A DNA stretch of 54,624 nt from Nocardioides sp. zg-DK7169 (GTDB taxonomy: Bacteria; Actinomycetota; Actinomycetes; Propionibacteriales; Nocardioidaceae). The DNA is taken from contig NZ_JABJRA010000008.1 of the NCBI RefSeq assembly GCF_013155365.1, positions 1 to 54,624 on the forward strand, given 5' to 3'. Below are positions 9,056 to 17,296 of the stretch, piece by piece. Each line of letters opens with the position of its first letter. Within the stretch, counting starts at the first letter, position 1. The position numbers and the translations under genes were made by a program. The notes under the pieces are model-generated. The model was not told where the DNA came from. It searched no databases and saw only the letters and a list, made by a program, of their open reading frames with translations.

Positions 9056-9874
9056 ATGTCGCTGGCCCTCGCCGTCGCCGCGGGCGCGCTCATCGGCCTG
9101 TCCCTCGGCGCGCTCGGCGGCGGCGGGTCGATCCTCGCCGTACCGGTGCTGGTCTACCTGCTCGGGCAGTCGCCCGCCCAGGCGACCACCGGGTCGCTGG
9201 TCGTCGTCGGCGTGACCTCGCTGGCCGGGGCCGTGACGGCGCACCGCGCCGGCCACGTGCTGCTGGGTCGCGGCGTGGTCTTCGGCCTGGTCGCGACCCT
9301 GGGCGCCGTCCTCGGCGCCCAGGCCTCGACCCGGGTCTCGGAGGACGTCCTGCTCGCCGCCTTCGGCCTGCTGATGCTGGTGGTGGGCGGCGTCATGGCC
9401 ACCCGCCAGCTGCGTCACGGCCGCGGCGGGACCCATGCCGCCCGCCCCGCGCTCGACGACCCGATCATCACCTTCCACCCGACCTTCGCCTGCCAGTGCC
9501 CACGGGCGCTCAAGGTGCTCCTCACGGCCACGGTCGTCGGCGCGCTGACCGGGTTCCTCGGCGTCGGCGGCGGGTTCCTCGTCGTCCCGGCGCTGCTCCT
9601 GGCCCTCGCCCTGCCGATGCGGTACGCCGCGGGCACCTCGCTGGTCGTCATCACCATCACCAGCGCGACCGCCCTCGCCGTCCGCGCCGGCACCGGTGTC
9701 AGCCCGGACTGGCCGGTGGTGCTGGTGCTGACGGCGGCCTCGGCACTCACCGCCGTGGCCGGGGCCCGTCTGGCCTCGCGCCTGGACACCGCCCGCCTGC
9801 AGACCGCCTTCACGGTGCTGGTGCTCACGGTCGCGGTCTACACCGCCGCCCGCGCCGTCCCGGCGCTCCTCTGA
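9056..9874 (+). CDS. TauE/SafE-family sulfite/organosulfur exporter
   Basis: 272 residues with about eight hydrophobic segments arranged as two internal repeats. Each repeat begins with a Gly-rich motif, GALGGGGSILAVPVLVYL and GFLGVGGGFLVVPALLL. These are the signature of the TauE/SafE permeases. The ATG at 9056 follows the previous stop by one base, so translation is probably coupled. In this operon the natural cargo would be sulfite or thiosulfate made from persulfide; that is inferred from context. A soluble loop with Cys (FACQCPRAL) lies between the halves. Confidence 0.85.
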   Translation: MSLALAVAAGALIGLSLGALGGGGSILAVPVLVYLLGQSPAQATTGSLVVVGVTSLAGAVTAHRAGHVLLGRGVVFGLVATLGAVLGAQASTRVSEDVLLAAFGLLMLVVGGVMATRQLRHGRGGTHAARPALDDPIITFHPTFACQCPRALKVLLTATVVGALTGFLGVGGGFLVVPALLLALALPMRYAAGTSLVVITITSATALAVRAGTGVSPDWPVVLVLTAASALTAVAGARLASRLDTARLQTAFTVLVLTVAVYTAARAVPALL

Positions 9875-9942
9875 CCCCTCTTCCCCCATCCCTCGGCTCC
9901 CTCCCGGGAGTCCCCCCACCCCGAACGATCGGAGCTCCACCC

Positions 9943-10107
9943 ATGTGCCGTCCCACCACCTGCCGCACCTGCTCGAAGACCACCTGGGCCGGTTGCGGCC
10001 AGCACATCGGCCAGGTCAAGGCCATGGTGCCCGCCTCCCAGTGGTGCCCCGGCCACCCCCGCGAGGAGCGGCAGGGCGGCTGGCTGAGCCGGCTCCTCGG
10101 CCGCTGA
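9943..10107 (+). CDS. Small Cys-rich protein (54 aa)
   Basis: 54 residues beginning MCRPTTCRTCSKTTWAGCG, with five cysteines overall (C2, C7, C10, C18, C35) and two histidines (H21, H38), suggesting a zinc- or metal-binding knuckle. The sequence GQHIGQVKAMVPASQWCPGH is followed by a basic tail. I recall similar small proteins in many actinobacteria as uncharacterised. It lies 68 bp after the sulfur exporter gene and may be the last gene of that transcript. The ATG at 9943 follows GGAGCTCCACCC. Confidence 0.65.
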   Translation: MCRPTTCRTCSKTTWAGCGQHIGQVKAMVPASQWCPGHPREERQGGWLSRLLGR

Positions 10108-10225
10108 CCACCGCCCGGCCGCGCCCGGGCGGGCCTGTTGGTCCCCCGTGCGGTGACCTTCAGCCCTGCCCCCGGCCGCGGACGGCGGCGCACGCTCGCA
10201 GCACCCGTCCCTCGAGGAGGCACTC

Positions 10226-11242
10226 ATGCGCGCCGCCGTCGTCACCAGCTTCACCGAGCCCCTGCAGCTGCAGGACCGTCCGGTCCCCACACCCGGGCCC
10301 GGCCAGGTCCTGGTCCGCATCGAGACCAGCGGCCTGTGTCACACCGACATCCACGCCGCCCACGGCGACTGGCCGGTCAAGCCGAGCCCGCCGTTCGTGC
10401 CCGGCCACGAGGGCGTCGGCATCGTCGAGGCCACCGGCCCTGGCGTCACCGCGCACGAGGTCGGCGACCGGGTCGCGCTGCCCTGGCTGGGCCACGCCTG
10501 CGGGCACTGCGACCACTGCGTGAGCGGCTGGGAGACGCTGTGCGTGCGCCAGCAGAACACCGGCTACTCCATCGACGGCAGCTTCGCCGACTACGCCGTG
10601 GCCGACGCGAACTACGCCGTCCGGGTGCCCGACGGCGTCGACCCGCTCGACGCCGCCCCGCTGACCTGCGCCGGCGTCACGACGTACAAGGCCGTGAAGG
10701 TCGCCCACATCCGGCCGGCCGAGAAGGTGGCGATCTTCGGCATCGGCGGCTTGGGCCACCTCGCCCTGCAGTACGCCCATCTGGTCGGCGGCGAGGTGAT
10801 CGCCGTCGACGTGTCGGACGAGAAGCTGGGGCTCGCGCGCGACCTCGGCGCCGACCACACCGTCAACGCCGCCACCGAGGACCCCGTCAGCGCCATCGAG
10901 GCACTCGGCGGCGCTGACGTCGCGATCGTGCTCGCGGTGATCCCGTCGGTCTTCGAGCAGGCCTTCGCCTCGCTGCGCCGCGGCGGCCGCCTGGTCTGCG
11001 TGGGCCTTCCGCCCGAGCAGGACGGCCCGATGAAGCTGCCGCTCTTCCCCACCGTGCTCAAGGGGATCAGCGTGATCGGCTCGATCGTGGGGACCCGCCA
11101 GGACCTCGCCGAGGTCTTCGACCTGCACGCCCTCGGCCGGACCCGCGTGATCGCCGAGACCCGCTCGCTGGAGGACGTCAACAGCGCGATCGACGAGGTG
11201 CTCGAGGGCCGCGCGCCGGCCCGGCTGGTCTTCGAGATGTGA
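10226..11242 (+). CDS. Zinc-dependent alcohol dehydrogenase (AdhP/AdhA type)
   Basis: 338 residues, medium-chain dehydrogenase. The catalytic zinc site is seen in GLCHTDIHAAHGDW and PGHEGVG; the structural zinc site in CGHCDHCVSGWETLC; the NAD(P)-binding loop is GIGGLGHLAL. These motifs place it in the AdhP/propanol-preferring group, which oxidises primary alcohols to aldehydes. The ATG at 10226 has GAGG 8 bp upstream. It is 118 bp from the small Cys-rich gene. A link to the alkane oxidation gene 8 kb away is possible in principle but nothing here shows it. A long hairpin follows the stop codon. Confidence 0.9.
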   Translation: MRAAVVTSFTEPLQLQDRPVPTPGPGQVLVRIETSGLCHTDIHAAHGDWPVKPSPPFVPGHEGVGIVEATGPGVTAHEVGDRVALPWLGHACGHCDHCVSGWETLCVRQQNTGYSIDGSFADYAVADANYAVRVPDGVDPLDAAPLTCAGVTTYKAVKVAHIRPAEKVAIFGIGGLGHLALQYAHLVGGEVIAVDVSDEKLGLARDLGADHTVNAATEDPVSAIEALGGADVAIVLAVIPSVFEQAFASLRRGGRLVCVGLPPEQDGPMKLPLFPTVLKGISVIGSIVGTRQDLAEVFDLHALGRTRVIAETRSLEDVNSAIDEVLEGRAPARLVFEM

Positions 11243-11253
11243 GCCGCCCGGAC

Positions 11254-11319
11254 GGGATAGTCCGCCACACAGGTGTCGTCGACGTCCGGTTCCACGACAC
11301 TCCTGTGGCGGACTATCCC
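11254..11319. repeat. Long inverted repeat between convergent genes
   Basis: The outer arms are perfect for 16 bases (GGGATAGTCCGCCACA and its complement); after a 4-base mismatch, six more bases pair (TGTCGT/ACGACA) around a short loop. The 66-bp hairpin starts 11 bases after the alcohol dehydrogenase stop and ends 37 bases before the convergent PPOX-fold gene's stop, so it can serve as a bidirectional terminator, though there is no T-run. Its length and perfect ends also resemble a miniature mobile repeat. Confidence 0.7.
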
Positions 11320-11356
11320 GACCGCGGGGCGGCCATGCCCCACCCGCGCCCAGCCC

Positions 11357-11827
11357 TCAGGCCCGGTCGGGCGGGAACCCCCCGGTCGCCACCGGACCCC
11401 ACGACGTGGGCGTGATCCGCAGCAGCGACTTCCCCTGCTCGACCATGGCGCGGCGGTACTCCTCCCAGTCGGAGTGCTCGCCGGCGATGTTGCGGAAGTA
11501 CTCCACGAAGGCGTCCAGCGCCTCCTCCCCCGCGCTGGCGTCGAGCACCTCGCAGGTCCCGGTGACCTGCACCCACGGACCGTCCCACTCCTCGGAGACC
11601 ACGACCACGCTGACCTCCGGCCGGCGGCGGGCGTTGCGGGTCTTGGCGCGCTCGGGATAGCTGGAGACCACCAGCCGCCCGGAGTCGTCGACGCCGCCGG
11701 TGACCGGCGAGGCCTGCGGGCTGCCGTCCGCGCGCGAGGTGATCAGCAGCATCCGGTGGCGGGGACGGACGAACTCCAGGAGCCCGTCGCGGTCGACGTG
11801 GGTGGTGGTGGCGATGGTGCGGGCCAT
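11357..11827 (-). CDS. PPOX-class F420-dependent oxidoreductase
   Basis: 156 residues. It has the split-barrel flavin/deazaflavin fold: MLLITSRADGSPQASPVTGGVDD, RLVVSSYPERAKTRNARRRP and the following beta-strand SVVVVSEEWDGPWVQVTG. The KTRN-type basic motif is typical of F420-binding members in actinobacteria. The likely role is a reductase or biliverdin/F420-linked enzyme; the substrate is unknown. The start chosen is the ATG at 11827 (MARTIATTTHVDRD), since the upstream frame is not protein-like. It converges with the alcohol dehydrogenase. Confidence 0.8.
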   Translation of the reverse strand: MARTIATTTHVDRDGLLEFVRPRHRMLLITSRADGSPQASPVTGGVDDSGRLVVSSYPERAKTRNARRRPEVSVVVVSEEWDGPWVQVTGTCEVLDASAGEEALDAFVEYFRNIAGEHSDWEEYRRAMVEQGKSLLRITPTSWGPVATGGFPPDRA

Positions 11828-11966
11828 CGGACGGCTCCGTTCGCGAGGGGGTCGGCGGGCGCACGGACGGTACCCCGCGGATCCCCCGGTGATCCCGTCC
11901 CGCAATTGGGGGACCCCTGCGGCCGTTCGCGGCGCCCGGCGCCCGGGCGTACGGCAGCCTGTGGCC

Positions 11967-12659
11967 ATGGAGCGGTTCTGGTCGCGTGCCCTCGTCTCGC
12001 TGCTGCTCGGGGCCTCCGGCGTCCTCACGCTCGCCGGGGCGCGCGAGCGGTGGTGGCCCGCCTGCCGGCCGGGCGCCTTCGACTCCCGCGCCTGCCTGCT
12101 CGTCCAGGACGACCGCTACGACCCCACCCGGGCGGTCGAGCAGCTCGCGTCGCTGTCGTACGCCGCCCTGGCCGTGCCCGTCGCACTGCTCCCGTGGCTG
12201 CTGGGCATGCGGCCCCGGCTCGCGGTGGCGTCCGGCGCGCTGCTGGGCGGGACCCTGGCGCTGGTCGCGGCGGGCACGTGGTCCCCGGAGCTGCCCGCGG
12301 AGCGGCTCGTCGAGCCGCTCCTGGCAGTCGCGGTGGCGTCCTGGGTGCTGCTGTCGCCGCTCGCCGTGGTGCTGGTCGTCGGGACGTCCGCGCTCGCGCC
12401 CGACCCCGAGCTGGTCCCCCGGTCCCAGCCGGTGGCTCGCGGCGTCCTGGCGGCCGTGCTCTGCCTCGCCACCCCGGTCCCGCAGTACCTCCTCGCGCCG
12501 CTGGTGGTCGCCTACTCCTCCCACGACACCACGCCGTGGACCGGGGCGGCCGGCGGTGTGCTGCTCCTCGTGGCCGCGCTCGTTGTCTGGCCGGCGACCG
12601 GCGGACGGGCCCCGGCGCACGACCGCGAGCGTGCGGCGCGGGTGGTCCGGGCCGGCTGA
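11967..12659 (+). CDS. Hypothetical membrane protein
   Basis: 230 residues, with about five or six hydrophobic helices (for example ALVSLLLGASGVLTLAGA, SYAALAVPVALLPWLLG, GVLLLVAALVVWP) separated by short loops. An extracytoplasmic loop after the first helix holds two cysteines (WPACRPGAFDSRACLL) that could form a disulfide. I do not recognise the family. Starts at 11967 (ATG) or 11961 (GTG) are possible. It is divergent from the PPOX-fold gene and 119 bp before the DUF1800 gene. Confidence 0.55.
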   Translation: MERFWSRALVSLLLGASGVLTLAGARERWWPACRPGAFDSRACLLVQDDRYDPTRAVEQLASLSYAALAVPVALLPWLLGMRPRLAVASGALLGGTLALVAAGTWSPELPAERLVEPLLAVAVASWVLLSPLAVVLVVGTSALAPDPELVPRSQPVARGVLAAVLCLATPVPQYLLAPLVVAYSSHDTTPWTGAAGGVLLLVAALVVWPATGGRAPAHDRERAARVVRAG

Positions 12660-12778
12660 GGGCGACCCGCGGGCGTCGCCCGGGTTGCGCCGAGCCGCGG
12701 ACCTGGCCCGGTCCGCTGTGGGACCATGTGCCCGCGTGGTCCGGGGAGGGATCAGCGGCGGGACGGGGGCGTGGGGAC

Positions 12779-14293
12779 GTGAGCCAGGTGCCCGCTGCGC
12801 CCTCGGGGCGGACCGGTACGACGTCCCGCCCGCGCGCCCCGCGCAGGCTCGCCCAGCCCGCCGTGCCGTCGGCCGCGACCCTGCACGCGCTGAGCCGCTT
12901 CACCTACGGCTGGACGCCGGCGCTGGGGCGCGAGATCGAGCGGGCCGGCGGGTTCGCGCGCTGGTTCGACGCGCAGCTGAAGGCCGGGCCCGACGACGCC
13001 TTCACCCGCTCCTCGGGCACCTGGTGGTCCTCGGTCAACGCCTCCACGGCCGAGCTGTGGCGCCGCCACAACGCCGGTGTCGAGACGCTGTGGCAGGCCG
13101 ACGCCAACTACCAGCGCTGGGCGCTCGTGCGCCGCATCCGCTCCCCCCAGCAGGTCCGCGAGGTGATGACCGAGCTGTGGGAGCACCACTTCCACGTCAC
13201 CACCGAGGGGTCCGGGTCCGCGCTGTTCCGCGCCGACTACGGTCGGCAGCTGCGCGAGCGCGCCCTGGGCCGCTTCTCCGAGCTCTTGAAGTGCGCGATC
13301 ACCCATCCCGCGATGGGGGTCTACCTCGACAACGCGGCGTCCACCGCGAAGGCGCCCAACGAGAACCTCGGCCGCGAGCTGCTCGAGCTGCACACCGTGG
13401 GTGTCGGCGCCTACACCGAGGACGACGTCAAGGACTCCGCGCGGATCCTGACCGGCTACCGCGTGGACACCTGGAACACCTGGCGGGTCTCCTACGACCC
13501 TGCCTCCCACTCCGTCGGCCGGGTGAAGGTGCTCGGCTTCACCGACGCGAACGCCTCCTCCGACGGCCGGGCCACCACGGCCCGCTACCTCGACTACCTG
13601 GCCCGGCACCCCCGCACCGCCGAGCGGGTGGCCCGCAAGCTCGCGACCCGGTTCGTCTCCGACACCCCGCCCGCCGCCCTGGTCGGCCGGCTCGCGAAGG
13701 TCTACCTCGCCCACGACACCGCGATCGCGCCGGTGCTGCGCGCCCTCCTCGCCTCCGCGGAGTTCAGGGCCGCGCGCGGCGCCAAGGTCCGGACCCCGTC
13801 CGACGACGTCGTGGCGACCTACCGCGCGCTCGGGGTCAAGGTCACCCGGCCGCGGCACGCCGAGTCCGCCGCCAACGCGATCCTGTGGCAGTGCGGCCGC
13901 GTCGGCAGCTACCCGTTCGCCTGGCCGCGCCCCGACGGGCTCCCCGACCAGGCGTCGGCCTGGGCGACCGCACCGCGGTTCCTGGCCTCCCTGGACGTGC
14001 ACTACTCGATGTGCGGCGGCTGGTGGCCCAAGCGGGACGCGGCGTACCGCGCGCCTGCCTCGTGGCTGCCGGTCACCAAGAAGCGGCCCACGGTCCGCTT
14101 CGACCGGCTCGTCGAGCACCTCTCGCGCACGCTCACCGGGCGCCCGGCCAGCCGCCGGGTGCTCACCGTCGCGTGCCAGGCGACCGGGTGCCGCCCCGCG
14201 GAGCGGATCACCCGCACCCACCCGATGGTGAGGTGGAACCTGCACCGCCTCCTCACGGTGTTCCTCGACTCCCCCGCCCACATGACCAGGTGA
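12779..14293 (+). CDS. DUF1800 domain protein
   Basis: 504 residues. The central motif NENLGRELLELHTVGVGAYTEDDVK, together with ELWEHHFHV and RYLDYLARHPRTAERVARKLATRFV, identifies DUF1800. These proteins are nearly always encoded beside a DUF1501 protein, as here (5 bp apart), and are believed to be exported; function is unknown. No clear signal peptide is seen with the GTG start at 12779, and no stop closes the frame upstream, so the start is uncertain. Three cysteines in the last quarter (TVACQATGCRP and YSMCGG) may form disulfides. Confidence 0.85.
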   Translation: MSQVPAAPSGRTGTTSRPRAPRRLAQPAVPSAATLHALSRFTYGWTPALGREIERAGGFARWFDAQLKAGPDDAFTRSSGTWWSSVNASTAELWRRHNAGVETLWQADANYQRWALVRRIRSPQQVREVMTELWEHHFHVTTEGSGSALFRADYGRQLRERALGRFSELLKCAITHPAMGVYLDNAASTAKAPNENLGRELLELHTVGVGAYTEDDVKDSARILTGYRVDTWNTWRVSYDPASHSVGRVKVLGFTDANASSDGRATTARYLDYLARHPRTAERVARKLATRFVSDTPPAALVGRLAKVYLAHDTAIAPVLRALLASAEFRAARGAKVRTPSDDVVATYRALGVKVTRPRHAESAANAILWQCGRVGSYPFAWPRPDGLPDQASAWATAPRFLASLDVHYSMCGGWWPKRDAAYRAPASWLPVTKKRPTVRFDRLVEHLSRTLTGRPASRRVLTVACQATGCRPAERITRTHPMVRWNLHRLLTVFLDSPAHMTR

Positions 14294-14298
14294 CGACG

Positions 14299-15561
14299 AT
14301 GACCGATCGCCCCGCGGCCCCCGCGACCTGCGAGGAGTACGCCGGGCTCTCGCGCCGCGGGTTCCTGCGCACCGCCGCCCTCGGCGGAGCCGCGCTGAGC
14401 ACCAGCGCCGTCTTCGGGACCGCCTTCGTCGAGACGTCGTACGCCGCGCCGCGGCGGGGGTCGTCGGTGCTGGTGGTGCTCTCGCTGCGCGGCGCCGTCG
14501 ACGGCATGAGCCTGGTGGTGCCGCACGGCGACCCGGCGTACTACACGGCCCGGCCGCGGATCGCGATCCCCGCGCACCAGCTGCTGGTCCGCGACGGGTT
14601 CTTCGGCCTGCACCCGGCGCTGGCGCCGCTGCTGCCGCTGTGGCGCAGCGGACGGATGGCCGCGGTGCACGCCACCGGCCTGGCGGTCCCGAACCGCTCC
14701 CACTTCTCCGCGATGGAGGCGGTGGAGGACGCCGACCCCGGATCGGCCGCACGGGTCGGCTGGCTGAACAGGCTGGTCGGGCGCGACGCCCAGCGGCACC
14801 CGCTGCGCGCGGTCCAGGTCGGCTCGACCGTGCCGCCGACGTCGTTGGTCGGCCCGGTGCCCACGATGGCCCTCTCCGACGTCGACGCGGTCAGGCTCGC
14901 CGGGCACGACAAGTGGGACACCCACCACCGCCGCCCCGCCTCGATGCGGACCATGTGGTCGGGCGTCTCGGGTCCCCTCGGCACCGCCGCGCGCACGGCG
15001 TTCACCGCCATCGACGACCTCCGGCCCGTGCAGGCGACCAGCGCGAAGCCGGCGAACGGCGCCTCCTACCCGCAGGGCGACCTCGGCGCGGCCCTCGCGT
15101 CGGCGGCGCGCACCATCCGCGGCGACGTGGGCGCGGAGGTGATCACCGTCGACCACGGCGACTGGGACCACCACTCCGGGCTCGGGACGCTGCAGTGGGG
15201 CTCGATGCAGGCGATGACCAAGGAGCTCGCCGGCGCCCTCGCGGCGTTCTTCACCGACCTCGGCCGGGCAGCGGACCGGGTGACGGTGGTGACGATCTCG
15301 GAGTTCGGCCGGCGCACCCGCGAGAACGCCTCCTTCGGCCTCGACCACGGCCACGGCAACGTGATGCTGCTCCTCGGGGCCGGCGTGAGGGGCGGCTACC
15401 ACGGCACCTGGACGCCGCTGGGCAGCGCCACCGACGACGACCTGGCGGTGACCACCGACTACCGCAGCGTGCTCGCCGAGGTGGTGACTCGCCGGCTGGG
15501 CGCGTCCTCCGCCCAGGTGTTCCCGGGCTTCTCCCCCGAGACCGTCGGCGCGGTCACGTGA
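14299..15561 (+). CDS. DUF1501 domain protein, Tat-exported
   Basis: 420 residues. A twin-arginine signal (LSRRGFLRTAALGGAALS, residues 17-34) predicts export of the folded protein. The body has the alkaline-phosphatase-like DUF1501 motifs LSLRGAVDGMSLVVPHGDPAYY, NRSHFSAMEAVEDADP, VDHGDWDHHSGLG, SEFGRRTRENASFGLDHGHGN. The His/Asp-rich motifs look like a metal site of the sulfatase/phosphatase superfamily. It follows DUF1800 in the standard two-gene arrangement. The substrate is unknown. Its 3' end overlaps the convergent SRPBCC gene by 8 bp. Confidence 0.85.
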   Translation: MTDRPAAPATCEEYAGLSRRGFLRTAALGGAALSTSAVFGTAFVETSYAAPRRGSSVLVVLSLRGAVDGMSLVVPHGDPAYYTARPRIAIPAHQLLVRDGFFGLHPALAPLLPLWRSGRMAAVHATGLAVPNRSHFSAMEAVEDADPGSAARVGWLNRLVGRDAQRHPLRAVQVGSTVPPTSLVGPVPTMALSDVDAVRLAGHDKWDTHHRRPASMRTMWSGVSGPLGTAARTAFTAIDDLRPVQATSAKPANGASYPQGDLGAALASAARTIRGDVGAEVITVDHGDWDHHSGLGTLQWGSMQAMTKELAGALAAFFTDLGRAADRVTVVTISEFGRRTRENASFGLDHGHGNVMLLLGAGVRGGYHGTWTPLGSATDDDLAVTTDYRSVLAEVVTRRLGASSAQVFPGFSPETVGAVT

Positions 15562-15940
15562 CGAGGCGCCGGATCCGCCGCAGCGCGACCGCGACGACCA
15601 CGAGGTAGGGCGGGCCCCACCAGGGCACACCCATCTCGACGCGACACCGCGACGGCCCGCGGGCGATCACCGTGTGCTCGGTGGCCGGCACCCCGGCGAC
15701 CCGCCACGACCAGGACCTGACGCTCTCGTCCTCGCGCCAGCGCTCCACCCGGAACGGCAGCCAGACACCGGGCGCCGTCTGCACCGAGCCGGTGGCGCCC
15801 GCCGACAACAGGTACGTGCCGTCGTCGAGGCGGGCGTCGCGCACCGTGGGCCCCCAGCGCGGCCAGCAGCGCACGTCGACCAGCTGCTCCCACGCGCGCT
15901 CGCCCGGCGCGTCGACGTCGATGCCCAGCCGCGGCCGCAT
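15554..15940 (-). CDS. SRPBCC (START-like) protein
   Basis: 128 residues. The opening GIDVDAPGERAWEQLVDVRCWPRWGPTVRDA is the usual first strand and helix of a polyketide-cyclase/START-like fold, followed by RVERWREDESVRSWSWRVAGVPAT. These proteins bind a small hydrophobic ligand. The C-terminal stretch PPYLVVVAVALRRIRRL is hydrophobic and then basic, perhaps a membrane contact. It is 28 bp downstream of the kinase gene on the same strand. Confidence 0.7.
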   Translation of the reverse strand: MRPRLGIDVDAPGERAWEQLVDVRCWPRWGPTVRDARLDDGTYLLSAGATGSVQTAPGVWLPFRVERWREDESVRSWSWRVAGVPATEHTVIARGPSRCRVEMGVPWWGPPYLVVVAVALRRIRRLVT

Positions 15941-15967
15941 GCATCGACCGTACGACGCCGGCCTGTC

Positions 15968-16513
15968 TCACCCCGCCGCGGGCGCGGAGCGTTGCGCAAG
16001 CCCCATGGCGGCACGCACCTCGGTGAGCAGCAGGTCGGCGTCGACCGGTCCGTCCGTGTCGACGGTGATGAGGGAGTCGTCGATCCGGAGCGGGCCACGG
16101 TAGGACTCGCGCAGTCGACGGATGCCTTCGTCGTGCTCGGCCGGTGTCCGGAGCCCGTCGAGGTGACCGGGATGGCGTTGCCGAGCCGCGAACCGGGCGG
16201 CCGCCACCTCGACGGGACAGTCGCAGAAGACCTCGACGACGGAGTCGCTGATCGACCGGAGCCGGTGCGGGGCGGTGTCGTGGTCCCACCAGTTCACCAG
16301 GACCGCGGAACCGGCTGACGCAGCGACCCTGAAGAGGATCTCGTCGCTCGCCCTGCTGAGCCTGTGCCGCTGCGCGCGGTCCTCGCAACCCAGGGTGTCG
16401 AAGAGCGCCTCGAGGATGTCGTCCTTGTCGATGAGCGGCACCGACAGGGCCTCGCTCAGCGTGCGGCCGACGGTCGTCTTCCCACTCGCCGGCAGGCCGG
16501 ACACCACGACCAT
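15968..16513 (-). CDS. P-loop kinase-like AAA protein
   Basis: 181 residues with a Walker A motif at the start (VVSGLPASGKTTVGRTL), DKDDILEALF after it and RFAARQRHPGHLDG as a lid-like region. This is the small-molecule kinase/Zeta-toxin-like branch (chloramphenicol phosphotransferase and similar AAA_33 proteins). The phosphate acceptor is unknown. The start is the ATG at 16513; a GTG directly before it would add one residue. It sits between a Mug-like glycosylase and an SRPBCC gene on the same strand. Confidence 0.7.
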   Translation of the reverse strand: MVVVSGLPASGKTTVGRTLSEALSVPLIDKDDILEALFDTLGCEDRAQRHRLSRASDEILFRVAASAGSAVLVNWWDHDTAPHRLRSISDSVVEVFCDCPVEVAAARFAARQRHPGHLDGLRTPAEHDEGIRRLRESYRGPLRIDDSLITVDTDGPVDADLLLTEVRAAMGLAQRSAPAAG

Positions 16514-16569
16514 CACCCGCCGGCCCTGGCATGGCGTCACACCAACCAGCACGCCCGGCCGACGGGGCG

Positions 16570-17091
16570 TCACCGGAGGCCCGCCCCACCCGCGCGACCG
16601 GTCAGCGCCGCCAGGTCGCGCCACCACGACAGCCGGTTCGGGCGCCCGTCGTAGTCGCGGCGCTGGTTGGCCCCGCTGGTGCCCGGGAGCACGAAGACCT
16701 GGGCCGGGCCGACGTACCAGTCCTGGACGCCGAGGTGCGGGCGACCGCGGCGGCCCAGCGCCCGCGACGCCTCGTGGGCCACGCCCTTGCTGGTGAACGC
16801 CAGCCACTCCGGCTGCCACTTCTCCATCTTGGCGACGAGGTCGTCGATCTCCACCCACCTGGGGTCCCAGTGCCCCGCCAGGTCGGTGAGCCCGTAGCCC
16901 AGCTCCGCCACCAGGTGGTCCTCCTCGGGGCGCAGCCGACGCGGCGAGAGGCCGCTGAGGTGCAGCGACTCCCAGAAGCTGTTGCCCGGCGACTCGTAGT
17001 AGTGGTCGCGCAGCTTCGTCGACTCGGCGCCGGCCAGGCCGCAGAAGACCACCACCGGGTCGGGGGCGACGATGTCCGGAAGGATCTCCAC
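16570..17091 (-). CDS. mug: G/U mismatch-specific uracil-DNA glycosylase (Mug-like)
   Basis: 173 residues. It has the UDG fold with VVFCGLAGAESTKLRDHYYES and PGNSFWESLHLSGLSP near the start (corresponding to the GINPG and GNRFW motifs of Mug) and VLPGTSGANQ near the end (the second active-site loop). It would excise uracil or thymine mispaired with G. AGAES replaces NPG, so the catalytic Asn seen in E. coli Mug is not obvious; actinobacterial members often vary here. The ATG at 17091 has GGAAGGATCTCC upstream. Confidence 0.75.
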   Translation of the reverse strand: MEILPDIVAPDPVVVFCGLAGAESTKLRDHYYESPGNSFWESLHLSGLSPRRLRPEEDHLVAELGYGLTDLAGHWDPRWVEIDDLVAKMEKWQPEWLAFTSKGVAHEASRALGRRGRPHLGVQDWYVGPAQVFVLPGTSGANQRRDYDGRPNRLSWWRDLAALTGRAGGAGLR

Positions 17092-17296
17092 GGCCCCACT
17101 CTGCGGGGTGCGGACAAGCGGAGAGCTGCCGCCTCCGTGTCATCCCCCATCTTGGGTATGTCTGCCCGCGGTACGCCGGTCCCCGCCCCTAGGGGTGGCG
17201 CCTCCCCCCGCGCGGCGGCGGAACGTGGAGAGACGTGCCGCGCGTCCCGGCCGTCGGGACGAGCGTCAAGCCGACGAGCAAGCAAAGGGTGCCGCC

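Noticed and set aside
10226..11242. Alcohol dehydrogenase as part of the propane-oxidation cluster
   Set aside because: It is more than 8 kb from prmA, behind unrelated genes, and on the other strand, so linkage is not supported.
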